A stretch of DNA of 12,328 nt from a bacterium (lineage in GTDB: Bacteria; Chloroflexota; Dormibacteria; UBA8260; Bog-877), in contig JAKABA010000113.1 in NCBI GenBank assembly GCA_021802115.1, positions 1-12,328 on the forward strand. Direction: 5' to 3'. Each line of letters begins with the position of its first letter. Positions within the stretch are counted from its first letter, which is position 1. The position numbers were made by a program, and so were the translations under genes. The notes below the pieces were generated by a model, which saw only the letters and a list, made by a program, of their open reading frames with translations, ran no database searches and had not been told where the DNA came from. Below, one piece after another: positions 1 through 8,164 of the stretch.

Positions 1-825
1 GTGGTGGCGGTGGCGGTGGCGGGCCTTCCTGGGTCTGGCCGCACCTCGTCGCCGACTACGATCTTCACCGGCGTGGGGGGCTGGTTGCTGATCACCTTCG
101 GCTGGATGTTCGCGGTGGCGATGGCGGTCTACGTGGCCGGCGGCATCAGCGGCGCCCACCTGAACCCGGCGGTTACCCTCGGGCTCGCCGTCAGGCGGCG
201 CTTTCCCTGGAGCAAGGTTCTTCCCTACTGGGGGGCCGAGCTGGTGGGAGCCTTCTTCGGAGGCCTGATCGTGTACATGGTCTACGGCCCCGCCATCCAA
301 GCCTTCGACCTCGCCGCCAAGGTGGTGCCTCAGCAGGGAACCGCCCTGGCGACCTACTCGATCTTCGCCACCTTCCCGGCCGCCTACTTTCACGGAAGCG
401 TGGTGGGGCCGCTGGTCGACCAGATCGTGGGCACCGCCTTCCTGCTGATCTTCGTCTTGGCGTTGACCGACGGCCGCAACGGGGTCGCCCCCCAGGGGAA
501 CCTCGGGCCGTGGATGGTCGGCGCCGCGGTCGGAGCCATCGGCATGTCCTACGGCACCAACGCGGGCTATGCGATCAACCCGGCTCGCGACTTCGGGCCG
601 CGGATGGTGGCCTGGCTGTTCGGCTGGGGCAGGACGGCGTTCCCCGGCACCTACCACGTGGGCGCCTTCCACTTCGCCAACTACTTCTGGATCCCGATCG
701 TGGGACCCCTGATCGGCGGGGTGGTCGGGGTGCTTCTCTATGACTGGTTCATCGGGGACGTCCTGGCAGCTCGCATGCGCAAGCAAGAGGAGCCGGAGGT
801 CGGCCGGACGGTTCCCACGGAATAG
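1..825 (+). CDS. glpF: Glycerol uptake facilitator (aquaglyceroporin, MIP family), 5' partial
   Basis: This membrane channel passively admits glycerol. Both MIP pore boxes are visible: the first NPA at residues 55-57 (context [10 protein letters not shown]) and the second at 193-195, followed by Arg196-Asp197. The Asp after the Arg is typical of glycerol-conducting members. Trp35 lies 20 residues before the first NPA Asn, the spacing of the selectivity-filter Trp48 in E. coli GlpF. The residue matching Phe200 is Tyr190. Several hydrophobic spans follow, for example 143-155 and 228-250. The first transmembrane helix expected of the family is missing, so the GTG codons at position 1 are probably internal and the gene begins upstream of the window. 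The stop lies 10 bases before dhaK, implying one transcript with the downstream dihydroxyacetone and glycerol genes. The family call is firm; glycerol as substrate is supported by both residues and context. Confidence 0.93.
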   Translation: MVAVAVAGLPGSGRTSSPTTIFTGVGGWLLITFGWMFAVAMAVYVAGGISGAHLNPAVTLGLAVRRRFPWSKVLPYWGAELVGAFFGGLIVYMVYGPAIQAFDLAAKVVPQQGTALATYSIFATFPAAYFHGSVVGPLVDQIVGTAFLLIFVLALTDGRNGVAPQGNLGPWMVGAAVGAIGMSYGTNAGYAINPARDFGPRMVAWLFGWGRTAFPGTYHVGAFHFANYFWIPIVGPLIGGVVGVLLYDWFIGDVLAARMRKQEEPEVGRTVPTE

Positions 826-835
826 GGGGGCGGTG

Positions 836-1837
836 ATGAAGAAGCTGATCAACAACCCGGAGAACGTGGTCAGGGAGGAGCTCGAGGGGATCGCGGCCGC
901 CCACCCAGACCGGGTGAGGGTCTCTCTGGACCCGTACTTCGTGATGCGGGCGGACGCCCCGGTCGCGGGCAAGGTGGCGGTCGTCTCCGGCGGGGGCTCG
1001 GGTCACGAGCCGATGCACGGCGGGTTCGTGGGGATGGGCATGCTCTCGGCGGCCTGCCCCGGGGAGGTCTTCACCTCCCCGACCCCGGACCAGATCCTGG
1101 CGGCGACCAAGGCCGTCAGTGGCGGCGCCGGCGTCCTGCACATAGTCAAGAACTACACCGGGGACATCCTCAACTTCGAGATGGCGGCTGATCTCGCCAA
1201 GGAGGAGGGGATCGAGGTGGAGGCGGTGGTCACCAACGACGACGTGGCGGTCCAGGACAGCCTCTACACGGCCGGCCGCCGCGGGGTCGGGGTGACCGTG
1301 CTGGCCGAGAAGATCTGCGGGGCCGCGGCCGAGGCGGGACGTTCCCTGGCCGAGGTCGCGGAACTCTGCCGCCGGGTCAACCGGGAGGGCAGGACCATGG
1401 GCGTGGCGCTGACCTCCTGCACGGTCCCCGCCGCCGGCAAGCCCACCTTCGATCTGGGCGAGGACGAGATGGAGATCGGGATCGGCATCCACGGTGAGCC
1501 CGGGCGGGAGAGGCGCAAGCTGGCCCCGGCCGACGAGATCGTGGAGTTGATGGCGACGGCTGTGACCGCCGATCTGCCCTTCCGATCGGGCGACTCGGTG
1601 CTCGCCTTTGTCAACGGCATGGGGGGCACTCCCCTTTTGGAGCTCTACATCGTCTACCGGGCCCTGGACCGGTTCCTCAAGGGCAAGGGGATCACGATCG
1701 AGCGCAACCTGATCGGCTCCTACATCACCTCCTTGGAGATGGCCGGCTGCTCGATCACCCTGCTCCGGCTGGATCGGGAGATGACCGAGTACTGGGACGC
1801 ACCGGTGAACACCCCCGGCCTACGCTGGGGAGTGTGA
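836..1837 (+). CDS. dhaK: PTS-dependent dihydroxyacetone kinase, substrate-binding subunit DhaK
   Basis: DhaK binds dihydroxyacetone covalently and presents it to DhaL for phosphorylation to DHAP in the cytoplasm. The 333-residue product has the family's usual size. GGGSGHEP spans residues 52-59 with His57, KNYTGD spans 105-110 with Asp110, and IGIHGEPG carries His219. These match E. coli His56, Asp109 and the covalent hemiaminal His218, each offset by one. The ATG at 836 was chosen because the protein then begins MKKLINNPE, the normal DhaK N-terminus, and a G-rich tract (825-833) sits just upstream. The longer open frame back to 740 overlaps glpF and adds unrelated residues. The gene is a separate subunit, not the fused ATP-dependent kinase form, so it needs DhaL and a phosphodonor. 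dhaL follows after 37 bases. Confidence 0.96.
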   Translation: MKKLINNPENVVREELEGIAAAHPDRVRVSLDPYFVMRADAPVAGKVAVVSGGGSGHEPMHGGFVGMGMLSAACPGEVFTSPTPDQILAATKAVSGGAGVLHIVKNYTGDILNFEMAADLAKEEGIEVEAVVTNDDVAVQDSLYTAGRRGVGVTVLAEKICGAAAEAGRSLAEVAELCRRVNREGRTMGVALTSCTVPAAGKPTFDLGEDEMEIGIGIHGEPGRERRKLAPADEIVELMATAVTADLPFRSGDSVLAFVNGMGGTPLLELYIVYRALDRFLKGKGITIERNLIGSYITSLEMAGCSITLLRLDREMTEYWDAPVNTPGLRWGV

Positions 1838-1862
1838 GGGCGACCATTTGAGCCCTGGAGCC

Positions 1863-1869
1863 GGAGGAG
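1863..1869 (+). promoter_or_regulatory. Ribosome binding site deciding the dhaL start
   Basis: GGAGGAG lies 5 bases before a TTG at 1875 and 11 bases before a GTG at 1881. It falls downstream of the other in-frame TTG at 1848, so it cannot serve that codon. It therefore favours 1875, which also gives family-consistent residue numbering. Confidence 0.7.
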
Positions 1870-1874
1870 TTGAG

Positions 1875-2513
1875 TTGAGCGTGACCTTAGAACGGGCCAG
1901 AGTATTCGTCTCCAAGTTCGCAGAGGCGATCGCCGCCGACAAGGACCATCTCACCGAGCTCGACTCCGCGATCGGAGACGGCGACCACGGGATCAACATG
2001 GATCGGGGCATGCGCGCGGTGTTGCCCAAGATCGAGGCGCTGCCTGATGGGACGGTCTCGGACCTGTTCCGGACGGTGGCGATGAGCTTGATATCGACCG
2101 TCGGCGGGGCCAGCGGGCCCCTCTACGGCACGCTCTTTCTCCAACTCGGCACCAGCCTCAAGGGAAACGAGTCCGTGGAGCCTCGGGACTGGTCGGAGGC
2201 ACTGTCGGCCGCCGTCGCGGCGGTCATGTCCAGGGGGCGAGCCGAGCCCGGGGACAAGACGATGGTGGACGCACTGCTTCCGGCCAGCCAGGCGCTCGCG
2301 AAGGGACTGGATGGTGGCGAAGACTTCGACAAGGCGTTGGTGGCCGCCGAGGAGGCCGCGCGCCAGGGGGCCATGGACACGATCCCCCTGGTCGCCCGCA
2401 GAGGCCGGGCCAGCTATCTGGGCGACCGCAGCGCGGGACATCAGGACCCCGGGGCCACCTCTTCCTGGCTGCTGATGCGGGCCGCGCGGGAGGCGTTTGC
2501 GAGCGGGCGATAG
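1875..2513 (+). CDS. dhaL: Dihydroxyacetone kinase, nucleotide-binding subunit DhaL
   Basis: DhaL carries a tightly bound ADP that is rephosphorylated by DhaM and transfers phosphate to dihydroxyacetone held on DhaK. Using the TTG at 1875 (strong GGAGGAG upstream), the product is 212 residues, close to the 210 of E. coli DhaL. Its Mg-binding aspartates fall at Asp30, Asp35 and Asp37, the same positions as in E. coli. Other landmarks are GGASGPLYG from residue 77, GDKTMVDAL at 126-134, and the C-terminal GRASYLG (177-183) with DPGA (191-194). The frame stays open back to a TTG at 1848, but that start has no suitable ribosome site. It follows dhaK directly and precedes glpK by 58 bases in which I see no clear promoter. 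It forms the kinase with DhaK; the phosphodonor is the fused protein at 8154-10664. Confidence 0.94.
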   Translation: MSVTLERARVFVSKFAEAIAADKDHLTELDSAIGDGDHGINMDRGMRAVLPKIEALPDGTVSDLFRTVAMSLISTVGGASGPLYGTLFLQLGTSLKGNESVEPRDWSEALSAAVAAVMSRGRAEPGDKTMVDALLPASQALAKGLDGGEDFDKALVAAEEAARQGAMDTIPLVARRGRASYLGDRSAGHQDPGATSSWLLMRAAREAFASGR

Positions 2514-2571
2514 TTGATCGGGGCGCTGGGAGCGACGACCTCGAAGAGCAAGTCGATTGGGAGGCACGGAA

Positions 2572-4068
2572 ATGGCGAAGTACGTGGGGGCGCTCGACCA
2601 GGGGACCACCAGCACCAGGTTCATGATCTTCGACCACTCAGGCGGGGTGGTGGCGGTTGACCAGAAGGAGCACGAGCAGATCTTCCCCAAGCCGGGCTGG
2701 GTCGAGCACGACGCCATGGAGATCTGGCAGCGAACCCAGGAGGTGATCACCGGAGCGCTGAAGAAGGCGGGCTGCACGGCGGCCGACCTGGCCGGGGTGG
2801 GCGTCACCAACCAGCGCGAGACCGCGGTCGTCTGGGACAGGACGACCGGCAAGCCGGTGCACAACGCGATCGTCTGGCAGGACACCCGGACCGACACCAT
2901 CTGCAACGAGCTGGCCAAGCAGGGCGGCCAGGATCGCTTCCGGGAGAAGGTGGGGCTGCCGCTGGCGACCTACTTCTCCGGCCCCAAGGTGAAGTGGATC
3001 CTTGACAACGTCCCGGGCGTCCGCGAGCGGGCGGAGCGGGGCGAGGTGGTCTTCGGCAACGTGGACAGCTGGTGCCTCTGGAACCTCACCGGGGGCGTCA
3101 ACGGCGGCCTGCACATCACCGATGTCACCAACGCCAGCCGGACCATGCTGATGGACCTGAAGACCCTGCAGTGGGACGACGAGATCCTGGGCATCCTGGG
3201 CATCCCCAGGGCGATGCTGCCGGAGATCCGCCCCTCCAGCGCGGTCTATGGCACCTGCGTCTTCCCCCTCTCCGGAGTGGAGGTGGCGGGGGATCTCGGC
3301 GACCAGCAGGCGGCCATCTTCGGGCAGACCTGCTACTCGGTGGGCGAGGCCAAGAACACATACGGGACCGGCAACTTCCTCCTCCTCAACACGGGCACCG
3401 AGCCGGTCCAGTCCAAGAGCGGGCTGTTGACGACCCTGGGGTACCAGATCGGGAGCCAGCCCCCCGTGTACTGTCTGGAGGGCTCGATCGCGATCACCGG
3501 GGCGCTGGTGCAGTGGCTCCGCGACAACCTGGGCATGATCAAGAGCTCCGTCGAGGTGGAACAGCTGGCGGCGACCGTGGAGGACAACGGGGGCGTCTAC
3601 TTCGTGCCCGCGTTCTCCGGCCTCTTCGCTCCCTACTGGCGCAGCGACGCCCGCGGAGTCATCGCCGGGCTCACCCGCTACGTCAACCGCGGCCACATCG
3701 CCCGGGCGGTGCTGGAGGCGACCGCCTGGCAGACCAAGGAGGTGGTGGAGGCCATGGACAAGGACTCGGGGGTGGCGCTGAAGTCACTCAGAGTGGACGG
3801 CGGGATGGTGCACGACGAGCTCCTGATGCAGGTCCAGGCCGATGTCCTGGGGGTCCCGGTGATCCGTCCCAAGGTGGCTGAGACGACCGCTCTGGGAGCT
3901 GCCTACGCCGCCGGCCTGGCGGTCGGATTCTGGAAGGACCTGGACGAGCTACGGGCGAACTGGGGGGTGGACCGCACCTGGGAGCCCAACATGGATCCCG
4001 CCAAGCGCGACAGCCAGTACGCGCTCTGGAAGAAGGCGGTGACCAGGACCTTCGACTGGGTCGAGTAG
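2572..4068 (+). CDS. glpK: Glycerol kinase
   Basis: GlpK phosphorylates glycerol with ATP to sn-glycerol-3-phosphate, trapping it in the cell. It is an FGGY-family kinase of 498 residues. The phosphate loop [10 protein letters not shown] starts near residue 7. The glycerol-binding residues Arg82-Glu83, Trp102, Tyr134 and Asp244-Gln245 correspond one for one to E. coli Arg83-Glu84, Trp103, Tyr135 and Asp245-Gln246. A later [13 protein letters not shown] segment is the C-terminal ATP-binding region. The ATG at 2572 has GGGAGG at 2559-2564, seven bases away; the upstream in-frame TTG at 2557 adds only five residues and overlaps that site. The segment between VYG (about 225-227) and GDQQ is three residues shorter than in E. 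coli. It lacks both the GGTR loop used for fructose-1,6-bisphosphate binding and the histidine phosphorylated by HPr in enterococcal enzymes. Confidence 0.96.
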   Translation: MAKYVGALDQGTTSTRFMIFDHSGGVVAVDQKEHEQIFPKPGWVEHDAMEIWQRTQEVITGALKKAGCTAADLAGVGVTNQRETAVVWDRTTGKPVHNAIVWQDTRTDTICNELAKQGGQDRFREKVGLPLATYFSGPKVKWILDNVPGVRERAERGEVVFGNVDSWCLWNLTGGVNGGLHITDVTNASRTMLMDLKTLQWDDEILGILGIPRAMLPEIRPSSAVYGTCVFPLSGVEVAGDLGDQQAAIFGQTCYSVGEAKNTYGTGNFLLLNTGTEPVQSKSGLLTTLGYQIGSQPPVYCLEGSIAITGALVQWLRDNLGMIKSSVEVEQLAATVEDNGGVYFVPAFSGLFAPYWRSDARGVIAGLTRYVNRGHIARAVLEATAWQTKEVVEAMDKDSGVALKSLRVDGGMVHDELLMQVQADVLGVPVIRPKVAETTALGAAYAAGLAVGFWKDLDELRANWGVDRTWEPNMDPAKRDSQYALWKKAVTRTFDWVE

Positions 4069-4096
4069 AGTCCCGAAGCGGGCGACCGGCCCTGCC

Positions 4097-5653
4097 ATGA
4101 ACCAACTCGAGACCGACGTCTTGGTGATCGGGGGAGGATCCACCGGGGCGGGGGTGGCGTGGGACTCCGCGTTGCGGGGTCTCCACGTCACCCTGGTCGA
4201 CCGCGGAGATCTGGCCACCGGCACCACCGGACGCTTCCACGGCCTGCTGCACTCGGGCGGGCGCTACGTGGTCAAGGACCCCGCCTCAGCCCGGGAGTGC
4301 GCCGCCGAGAACCTCCATCTCCGCCGGGTCGCCGCCGACTGCATCGAGGACACCGGGGGGCTCTTCGTGACCACGCCGGGGGACGACCCCGGCTACACCG
4401 AGCGGTTCGTGGCGGGCTGCGCCACCGCGGGCGTGCCCTGTGAGGAGATCTCGGTCGCCGCGGCGCTCCGCCGGGAGCCGCGCCTCAACCCCCGCATCAG
4501 CCGCGCCTTCCTGGTTCCCGACGCCTCCATCGACGCCTGGAAGACAGTCTGGGCCTGCGTTCGGGGAGCGGCCGCCCTGGGGGCCGCCGTCCTGCCCTAT
4601 CACGAGGTGATCAGCCTCGAGGTGGAGGGCGAGGCGGTGCTGGGGGCGACCCTGCGGGACGCCCGGACCGGTGAGGAGAAGCGGGTCCGGGCGCGCTGCA
4701 CGATCAACGCGGGTGGGGCCTGGAGCGGCCGCATCGCCGGCCTGGCGGGCTGTGAGGTGGGAGTGGTCCCGGGCAAGGGGGTGATGATCGCCATGAACCA
4801 CCGCCTGGTGAACACCGTGGTCAACCGCTGCAACATGCCCGGCGACGGCGACATCCTGGTCCCCATCCGCACCGTCAGCGTGATCGGAACCACCGACGTT
4901 CCCGCGGCCGACCCCGACGACATCGACCCCACCCCCGCAGAGATCGCGGCGATGATGGAGGCGGGGGAGGTGCTGGTGCCGGGGTTCGGCCAGAGCCGCG
5001 CCCTCAGGGTCTGGGCGGGAGCGCGGCCGCTCCTCCCCAAGGGCCAGGCGGGGCAGGTGAGCGACACCAGGGATGTCACCCGCTCGCACTCGGTCCTGGA
5101 CCACGCGGAGCGTGACGGGGTTGGCAACTTTGTGACCGTGACCGGTGGCAAGCTCACCACCTTCCGGTTGATGGCCAAGGATGCCGTCGACCTGGCCACG
5201 AGGAAGCTGGGGCAGCAGACCTCGTGCCGGACCGAGTCCGTGGCGCTTCCGGACAGCGAATCCCAACGGTTCTACTGGCTCGGGTCCCGTCAGGAGCAGG
5301 CCGAGGGCGCCGATCCGGACGACCCCTTGATCTGCGAGTGCGAGCTGGTCTCCCGGCGCGACATCGAGGCCGCGGTGGCCCGGCGGCCCAATTGGCAGCT
5401 GGACGACCTGAGGCGGGCGCTGCGGGTGGGCATGGGTCCGTGCCAGGGAGGCTTCTGCGCCTTCCGGGTGGCGGCCATGCTCCATCAGGGAGGCCAGTAC
5501 GACCGCGAAGCCGCCAACCTGTCGCTGCGCAACTTCATCCAGGAGCGCTGGAAGGGAACCCGGCTCCTCGGCTGGGGGGACCAGCTGCGCCAGACCAGGC
5601 TGGACGAGTGGATATTCCAGGGGATCCTCGACGTGGAGCATCTCCCCGGATGA
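4097..5653 (+). CDS. glpA: Glycerol-3-phosphate dehydrogenase, anaerobic-type subunit A
   Basis: GlpA is the FAD-bearing catalytic subunit that oxidises glycerol-3-phosphate to DHAP at the membrane with GlpB and GlpC. The 518-residue product starts with a dinucleotide-binding fold, IGGGSTGAG, at residues 11-19. The glycerol-phosphate oxidase type segment around residues 41-59 (TGTTGRFHGLLHSGGRY) follows. A C-terminal BFD-like [2Fe-2S] domain carries Cys413 and Cys415 (CEC) and Cys449 and Cys454 (CQGGFC). That domain, and the glpB and glpC genes downstream, separate it from the single-subunit aerobic GlpD. The ATG at 4097 gives the normal MNQLETDVLVIGGG opening, but no strong ribosome site is visible in the 28 bases after glpK, so coupling to glpK translation is possible. 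glpB follows after 43 bases. Confidence 0.95.
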   Translation: MNQLETDVLVIGGGSTGAGVAWDSALRGLHVTLVDRGDLATGTTGRFHGLLHSGGRYVVKDPASARECAAENLHLRRVAADCIEDTGGLFVTTPGDDPGYTERFVAGCATAGVPCEEISVAAALRREPRLNPRISRAFLVPDASIDAWKTVWACVRGAAALGAAVLPYHEVISLEVEGEAVLGATLRDARTGEEKRVRARCTINAGGAWSGRIAGLAGCEVGVVPGKGVMIAMNHRLVNTVVNRCNMPGDGDILVPIRTVSVIGTTDVPAADPDDIDPTPAEIAAMMEAGEVLVPGFGQSRALRVWAGARPLLPKGQAGQVSDTRDVTRSHSVLDHAERDGVGNFVTVTGGKLTTFRLMAKDAVDLATRKLGQQTSCRTESVALPDSESQRFYWLGSRQEQAEGADPDDPLICECELVSRRDIEAAVARRPNWQLDDLRRALRVGMGPCQGGFCAFRVAAMLHQGGQYDREAANLSLRNFIQERWKGTRLLGWGDQLRQTRLDEWIFQGILDVEHLPG

Positions 5654-5696
5654 GCCCGCTCGATTCCATGCCGGAGCTCCCCGGGGGACACCCCGC

Positions 5697-6944
5697 GTGA
5701 GCCGCGATGCGGTCGTGGTGGGAGGCGGCCTGGCGGGGCTGGTGGCCGCCATCCGGCTGGCGGAGGGGGGGCTGGCGGTCACCGTGTACGCCGCCGGACA
5801 CGGGGCCCTCCCGCTGTCTCCGGCGGTGATCGATGTGCTCGGCTATGGCGACGCCCCGGTCACCGCTCCGGCCAGCGCCCTGCCGGGATTCCTGGCCGAC
5901 CATCCCAGTCACCCTCTGGCCCGCCTCGGTCCCGGAGTGCTGGCGGCAAGCTGCGAGTGGTTCCTGAGGCTGGCGGCTCCGCTGGGCTACCAGGGGAGCC
6001 TCGAGCGCAACCTGTTTCTGCCCACGGCCGTGGGGGCGCTGCGCCCCACCGCCATGGTGCCCGAGACCATGGCGGCGGGAGACCTGAGCTTGGGGGGCTC
6101 GGTGCTCATCGTCGGCATCAGGGGATACCGTGACTTCTATGCCCACCTGGTGGCCGCCAATCTCAGCGCGGTGGACCCGCCCGGAGGAGCCAGGATCCGA
6201 GCCCGGGCGGTCGAGGTGCGCCTGCCGGGAGAGGCACCTCGTCCCCAGCTGCTCGCCCGGAGCCTGGAGGAGCGCGAGGTGAGAGCCGAGCTGGCCAGCG
6301 CGGTGCGCTCGGAGCTGGCCGGAGAGGATGCGGTGGGCCTGCCCGCGGTGCTCGGGCTGCAGCACTCTCGTGAGGTCTGGTCCTACCTCCAGGAGCGGAT
6401 CGGCCGACCGGTCTTCGAGATCCCCTCCCTGCCGCCTTCGATCTCAGGGTTGCGCCTGCAGGCCCTCCTGCTGAGAGCCCTGCGCGCGGGCGGCGGCAGC
6501 TTGGTGGTGGGGGCTCAGGTGGTGGGGGCGCGCGCGGCCGGCGGTCGCGTCACCGCGGTGGTCGTGGCTGAGCCGTCGCGTCAGGTCGAGGTCTCGGCCG
6601 AGCACTTCGTCCTGGCGACCGGAGGGGTGGCCTCCGGCGGGATCGTGGTGGATCGGGGGCAGGCGGCCAGGGAGGTCGTCTTCGGGCTGCCGGTCGGAGG
6701 AGCCGGCGCCCAGGCCGATCCGGCCACCGACTACTTCGGCCCTCAGCCCGCGGACCGGTTGGGTCTCTCGGTCGACCCCTGGCTGCGGCCGGCGGGGACC
6801 GACGGGGAGCCGGTCTACTCCAACCTGCACGCCGCCGGAGCGCTCCTGGGGGGAGCCGAGCCGTGGCGCGAGCAGTCCGGCAACGGCACCAGCCTGGCGA
6901 CCGGGTACGCGGCCGCCGCCGCGATCCTGGGGGAGCTGAGTTGA
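5697..6944 (+). CDS. glpB: Glycerol-3-phosphate dehydrogenase, anaerobic-type subunit B
   Basis: GlpB is the second flavoprotein subunit of the GlpABC complex and is thought to pass electrons from GlpA towards the iron-sulfur anchor GlpC. The 415-residue product is close to the 419 of E. coli GlpB. A dinucleotide-binding GGGLAGL is at residues 9-15, followed by a segment around residues 37-46 (GALPLSPAVI) in the region where GlpB proteins bind flavin. The C-terminus ends with a typical flavoprotein closing motif, NGTSLATGYAAA. The GTG start at 5697 has GGGGGA at 5683-5688 and no alternative ATG in frame. The assignment rests on this general flavoprotein pattern plus the strict position between glpA and glpC. 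Its TGA stop overlaps the TTG start of glpC (TTGA), which suggests translational coupling. Confidence 0.9.
   Translation: MSRDAVVVGGGLAGLVAAIRLAEGGLAVTVYAAGHGALPLSPAVIDVLGYGDAPVTAPASALPGFLADHPSHPLARLGPGVLAASCEWFLRLAAPLGYQGSLERNLFLPTAVGALRPTAMVPETMAAGDLSLGGSVLIVGIRGYRDFYAHLVAANLSAVDPPGGARIRARAVEVRLPGEAPRPQLLARSLEEREVRAELASAVRSELAGEDAVGLPAVLGLQHSREVWSYLQERIGRPVFEIPSLPPSISGLRLQALLLRALRAGGGSLVVGAQVVGARAAGGRVTAVVVAEPSRQVEVSAEHFVLATGGVASGGIVVDRGQAAREVVFGLPVGGAGAQADPATDYFGPQPADRLGLSVDPWLRPAGTDGEPVYSNLHAAGALLGGAEPWREQSGNGTSLATGYAAAAAILGELS
6929..6935 (+). promoter_or_regulatory. Ribosome binding site deciding the glpC TTG start
   Basis: GGGGGAG lies 5 bases before the TTG at 6941, inside the 3' end of glpB. 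It supports the TTGA stop-start overlap over the earlier in-frame GTG at 6863, which would add 26 residues translated from glpB coding sequence in another frame. Confidence 0.65.
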
Positions 6945-8164
6945 CGGCCCAGTTCACGGCCACGTTCGAGGTGCGCGACTCGCTGGATCACTGTGTCAAA
7001 TGCACCGTGTGTGAGAGCGCCTGCCCGGTCGCGGCGGTGACCGAGCTCTTCCCCGGGCCCAAGACCGTCGGGCCGCAGGCCGAGCGATACCGGGCCGGGG
7101 CGCACTCTCCCGACCACTCGGTGGACCTGTGCTCCGGCTGCGGGGTCTGTTCGCGGGTCTGTCCCCAGGGAGTGCGCATCGCGGAGATCAACTCCCGAGC
7201 CCGCGCCACCCTCAAGCGCGAACACGGCATCCCGCTGCGCGACCAGCTCCTGGGCCGGCCCGGCCTGATGGGGCGGGCCGCGCGGCCGGTCGCGCCACTC
7301 TTCAACTGGGCGCTTGCCAATCCCATCTTGCGCCGGCTCGGCGAGCGCACCCTTGGCATCCATCACCTGGCCCCGGTGCCCAAGGCGGTCGGCCGCCCGT
7401 TCTCCTACTGGGTCGACCGCCACCGGCCCCTGCGTTCGGATCGCCGGGTGGTCTATTTCCACGGCTGCAGCACCCAGCACTTCGAGCCCGAGGTGGGCAA
7501 GAAGGTGGTCAGGATCCTGGAGCACAACGGCTTCCAGGTGCTGATCCCCAAGCAGGATTGTTGCGGCCTGCCGCTGCAGTCCAACGGCATCTTCGAGCCC
7601 GCCCGCCGCTATCTGACCAGGCTAGCGCGACAGCTGGCGGCGGCCGGGGGTGAGAGGCTGCCGGTGATCTCATCCTCCACCAGCTGCGGGCTCATGCTCA
7701 AGCGCGAGGGGTTGGAGATCCTGGGGCTCACCGACCGCCAGCTCGTGGATGTGAGCCGGCGCACCTACGACATCTTCGAGTTCCTGCTCCAGCTGAAGGA
7801 GCAGGGCGAGCTCACGACCGACTTCGTCCCGGTCCCCCTGACGGTCGCCTACCACGCCCCCTGCCAGCAGCAGAACCAGCTCATCGGCAAGCCCGTGCTG
7901 GAGGTGCTGGCCGGGATCCCGGGGCTGCGGCTGGTGGAGATCGACCAGGTCTGCTGCGGGGTGGCGGGAACCTACGGCCTCAAGAGGGAGAAGTACGACA
8001 TCGCGATGAGGGTCGGGGAGCCACTCTTTTCCGACCTGGCCGAGGCCGTCCCTGACCTGGTCGCCTGTGACAGTGAGACCTGCCGCTGGCAGATCGCCCA
8101 GGCGACCGGGCTACCGGTGGTGCATCCGCTGGAGATCCTTTACCGGGCCTACGGTGGGGGCTGA
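6941..8164 (+). CDS. glpC: Glycerol-3-phosphate dehydrogenase, anaerobic-type iron-sulfur subunit C
   Basis: GlpC anchors the GlpAB dimer to the membrane side and passes electrons to quinone. The 407-residue product (E. coli about 396) begins with two [4Fe-4S] ferredoxin motifs: Cys18, 21, 24, 28 and Cys64, 67, 70, 74. Two CCG modules follow. The first has Cys176, the Cys207-Cys208-Gly209 core and Cys249. The second has Cys308, the Cys338-Cys339-Gly340 core and Cys381. In both modules the first Cys of the closing CxxC is Ser (Ser246 and Ser378), although Cys376 lies two residues before Ser378. The TTG start at 6941 has GGGGGAG five bases upstream and overlaps the glpB stop. The 3' end overlaps the proposed start of the next gene by 11 bases. 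Family and role are clear; the consequence of the Ser substitutions is not. Confidence 0.93.
   Translation: MTAQFTATFEVRDSLDHCVKCTVCESACPVAAVTELFPGPKTVGPQAERYRAGAHSPDHSVDLCSGCGVCSRVCPQGVRIAEINSRARATLKREHGIPLRDQLLGRPGLMGRAARPVAPLFNWALANPILRRLGERTLGIHHLAPVPKAVGRPFSYWVDRHRPLRSDRRVVYFHGCSTQHFEPEVGKKVVRILEHNGFQVLIPKQDCCGLPLQSNGIFEPARRYLTRLARQLAAAGGERLPVISSSTSCGLMLKREGLEILGLTDRQLVDVSRRTYDIFEFLLQLKEQGELTTDFVPVPLTVAYHAPCQQQNQLIGKPVLEVLAGIPGLRLVEIDQVCCGVAGTYGLKREKYDIAMRVGEPLFSDLAEAVPDLVACDSETCRWQIAQATGLPVVHPLEILYRAYGGG

Noticed and set aside
1..3. GTG at position 1 as the true glpF start
   Set aside because: The first transmembrane helix of the MIP fold is missing, and the codons at 1-24 read as interior sequence. 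The gene most likely begins upstream.
740..835. Longer start for dhaK at 740
   Set aside because: It would add 32 residues read from glpF in another frame, with no similarity to DhaK. The ATG at 836 gives the standard N-terminus.
1848..1874. TTG at 1848 as the dhaL start
   Set aside because: The good ribosome site lies after it, and the added nine residues shift the metal-binding aspartates away from the family numbering.
2514..2571. Possible promoter between dhaL and glpK
   Set aside because: No paired -35 and -10 elements are visible in the 58 bases. Only the glpK ribosome site and a trivial four-base stem are there.
4286..5782. 498-codon open frame on the minus strand over glpA
   Set aside because: Long antisense frames are expected in GC-rich coding DNA. 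The translation is low-complexity and has no recognisable domain, and glpA is unambiguous.
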